Assembly: GCA_025060505.1 (NCBI GenBank)
Contig: JANXBU010000008.1
Location: 1-64,000 of the forward strand
Length of the DNA stretch: 64,000 nt
Origin: Candidatus Calescibacterium sp.
GTDB lineage: Bacteria > Calescibacteriota > Calescibacteriia > Calescibacteriales > Calescibacteriaceae
Direction: 5' to 3'
Of the stretch, positions 62,613 to 64,000 are shown one piece after another. How positions within the stretch are numbered: the stretch's first letter is position 1; each line of letters opens with the position of its first letter. The position numbers and the translations under genes were made by a program. The notes under the pieces were generated by a model. It saw nothing but the letters and a program-made list of their open reading frames with translations, was not told where the DNA came from and did no database searches.

Positions 62613-63779
62613 TTATATCTCTATAAGTTCATAGATTTTCTGACGAGCCTTTTCAAATTTTATTCGGTCTTTTATATTCTCTCTTACTCCTCCGGTTAAT
62701 TTATCTGCTCTGCCAACGCCCAACTCTTTTGAAATATATTCATCAACTTCTGTATCAGATACCTCTATCTTCAAGTCCTCTATCAAATTTAGAAGTATAG
62801 AAAACTCTATGGCTTGGAATATAGCTAAGCTTTGCGCCTCTTCACGAGAGATTTCTCGCTCAGATGAAGAAACTCTTGATAAGTATGTTTCTATAAGACT
62901 AACTGGAACCTCAATCTTATTCTTTTCCTGAATCTTTCTTATAGCTTCAATGTAAAGCTGATCTTTTAACAACTTCTTTTTCATATCTTGTATCTTTTTT
63001 CTTGCATCCTCATACATCTCCTGTTCGCTGTTATAACCAAGAGTTCTTGATAAATCCTCATCTGTTGGTAAAACTTTTTTCCTTATATCTTTAAGAGTTA
63101 TTGAGACCTTTCTGTTGCCATTCACAACTATCTCTTTTCTTTCATTTTTTTTCATTCCCAAAACAGTGTTTTTGAACCAATCCTCAGATTTTGCAATACT
63201 TATGAGCTCATCTTTTGCCCTACTTATAATTCTCTGGGTGGAAATGTCTTTTACAGAAATATCAAAAACGCCAACTTCATCTTCTTCACCTTTTATCTCC
63301 TGTTTTTCAGAAACATCCAAAACTGCAGCTTTTTCACGTCTCGAATCTATATATTGCTTCACCTCCTGGTCCGAAACTTCTAGCTTCATATCTTCATTGG
63401 CACCTTTTTTAAAATCTACATTAGTGTCTATCTTTTTTCTTGGAATCACCTCAACATTCAAAGAAAATGAAATACTTCCATCAGATTCATTCCATATGAG
63501 ATTAGTTATACGAGAAACAAAAATCCATTTATCCTTCTTGCTCGTTTCTTGATCTAGTATCTCCGAGATTTTTGCATTGACAGCTTTTGATTTTATCTCA
63601 TCTTTATATCTTCTTTCAACAATATCAAGAGGAGCATTTCCTACTCTGAAACCAGGTATCTTGACGTCTTTAGCAAGATTTCTCAATTCTCTTTCATAAA
63701 CTTCTTTGAACTCATCAAATTGTATCTTTCCTGAAATCTCAAATTTCCAATCAGAAATATTCTTGAAAGAAATCTCCAT
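62613..63779 (-). CDS. tig: Trigger factor
   Basis: Ribosome-tied chaperone and prolyl isomerase. The 388 residues start with the ribosome-binding domain 'FDEFKEVYERELRNLAKDVKIPGFRVGNAPLDIVERRYKDEI' (the GFRxGxxP loop; the Lys of the usual GK is Asn here). A PPIase-like middle (about 140-225; 'VGVFDISVKDIS', 'MKKNERKEIVV') is present but looks degenerate. Then the chaperone arm 'LPTDEDLSRTLGYNSEQEMYEDARKKIQDMKKKL', 'PVSLIETYL' and a C-terminal helical end. Gene order rpmE-tig-purL with gaps of 9 and 11 bases suggests one operon. Confidence 0.9.
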   Translation of the reverse strand: MEISFKNISDWKFEISGKIQFDEFKEVYERELRNLAKDVKIPGFRVGNAPLDIVERRYKDEIKSKAVNAKISEILDQETSKKDKWIFVSRITNLIWNESDGSISFSLNVEVIPRKKIDTNVDFKKGANEDMKLEVSDQEVKQYIDSRREKAAVLDVSEKQEIKGEEDEVGVFDISVKDISTQRIISRAKDELISIAKSEDWFKNTVLGMKKNERKEIVVNGNRKVSITLKDIRKKVLPTDEDLSRTLGYNSEQEMYEDARKKIQDMKKKLLKDQLYIEAIRKIQEKNKIEVPVSLIETYLSRVSSSEREISREEAQSLAIFQAIEFSILLNLIEDLKIEVSDTEVDEYISKELGVGRADKLTGGVRENIKDRIKFEKARQKIYELIEI

Positions 63780-63788
63780 GTTTGATAC

Positions 63789-64000
63789 CTACTTGTTCTT
63801 GTTCTGAATGAAGTCTCCGTACTTTTTCTTGAATTTTTCTACCTTACCGAACTTATCTATAAGCTTTTCTTCCTCAGCTCCCTTATAGAATGGATGACAT
63901 GCAGAACATATTTCAATTGAAAAATCAGAACCCTTTGTTGACCTTACCTCTATAACATTACCACAAGCACATGTTATTCTTGTAACATTATAGTTCGGAT
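63789..64000 (-). CDS. rpmE: 50S ribosomal protein L31 (bL31), 5' end outside the window
   Basis: The minus-strand frame from the right edge to the stop at 63789-63791 encodes 69 residues: 'PNYNVTRITCACGNVIEVRSTKGSDFSIEICSACHPFYKG' then '..DKFGKVEKFKKKYGDF'. This is the zinc-ribbon form of bL31 with its CxC and CSACHPF cysteines. Only the first 6-8 residues are missing, since the protein normally begins just before 'HPNY'. Zinc-containing type A; the alternative form lacks these cysteines. It precedes tig by 9 bases. Confidence 0.93.
   Translation of the reverse strand, partial: PNYNVTRITCACGNVIEVRSTKGSDFSIEICSACHPFYKGAEEEKLIDKFGKVEKFKKKYGDFIQNKNK

Overview
The window is bacterial DNA, A+T-rich (roughly 35% G+C by eye), densely coded on both strands, with no rRNA or tRNA gene that I can recognise. 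The cell it suggests is a Gram-negative-type (diderm) bacterium: there is an OmpA-family outer-membrane protein, a TolQ-type energiser, at least six Cys-lipobox lipoproteins, and Ccm-type cytochrome c maturation proteins (CcmC, CcmE). It looks motile (FliI, two chemoreceptors). RtcB, Bax1 and a SWIB protein point to a deep-branching or poorly sampled lineage, possibly thermophilic. I do not assign a phylum.

Layout. 1-9,900: tail of an Rpn-type nuclease gene, thiL, ccmE, a lipoprotein plus a giant ASH/OmpA protein, ccmC, a TPR-like exported protein, and a GT2 glycosyltransferase in very A+T-rich surroundings. 10,000-20,800: acyl-CoA dehydrogenase, a minus-strand run from rplM through rtcB and two small ORFs to hemC and a BtuF-like protein, a thiolase-like/PKD-lipoprotein/TusA group, cmk and folC. 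21,000-30,500: a GH5 glycosidase lipoprotein, a small insertion-sequence relic with clean target-site duplication, an aldehyde dehydrogenase, fliI, photolyase, crtZ and glyQ. 30,600-44,300: chemoreceptors, solute-binding lipoproteins, ugd, a CCA-adding-type enzyme, leuC, a SWIB protein, pepP, a TatT-like lipoprotein, a WecA/MraY-type transferase and pgeF. 44,300-58,800: pyrB, rpsA, truB, an enoyl-ACP reductase of FabL type, membrane proteins, a phosphoesterase, a HAD-methyltransferase-HisZ group, MarC, Bax1, NfeD and TolQ. 58,900-60,300: a decayed restriction-modification pair. 60,391-64,000: purL, tig and the 3' part of rpmE.

How the genes fit together. Most are housekeeping genes in runs of two to four, and many usual operon partners are missing: glyQ without glyS, rplM without rpsI, leuC without leuD, tolQ without tolR, fliI without other flagellar genes, and ccmC and ccmE on opposite sides of unrelated genes. 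Many genes lack a Shine-Dalgarno sequence and instead have a TATAAT-like hexamer 5-10 bases before the ATG, which suggests leaderless mRNAs. A second set has textbook AAGGAGG sites.

The points most worth a second look are: (i) the giant ORF, in which a MYXO-CTERM-like C-terminal tail runs in frame into a second start codon and signal peptide; (ii) the 333-bp IS-derived element next to the aldehyde dehydrogenase stop codon; (iii) the restriction-modification pair inactivated by explainable transitions and homopolymer indels; and (iv) the apparent leaderless expression.
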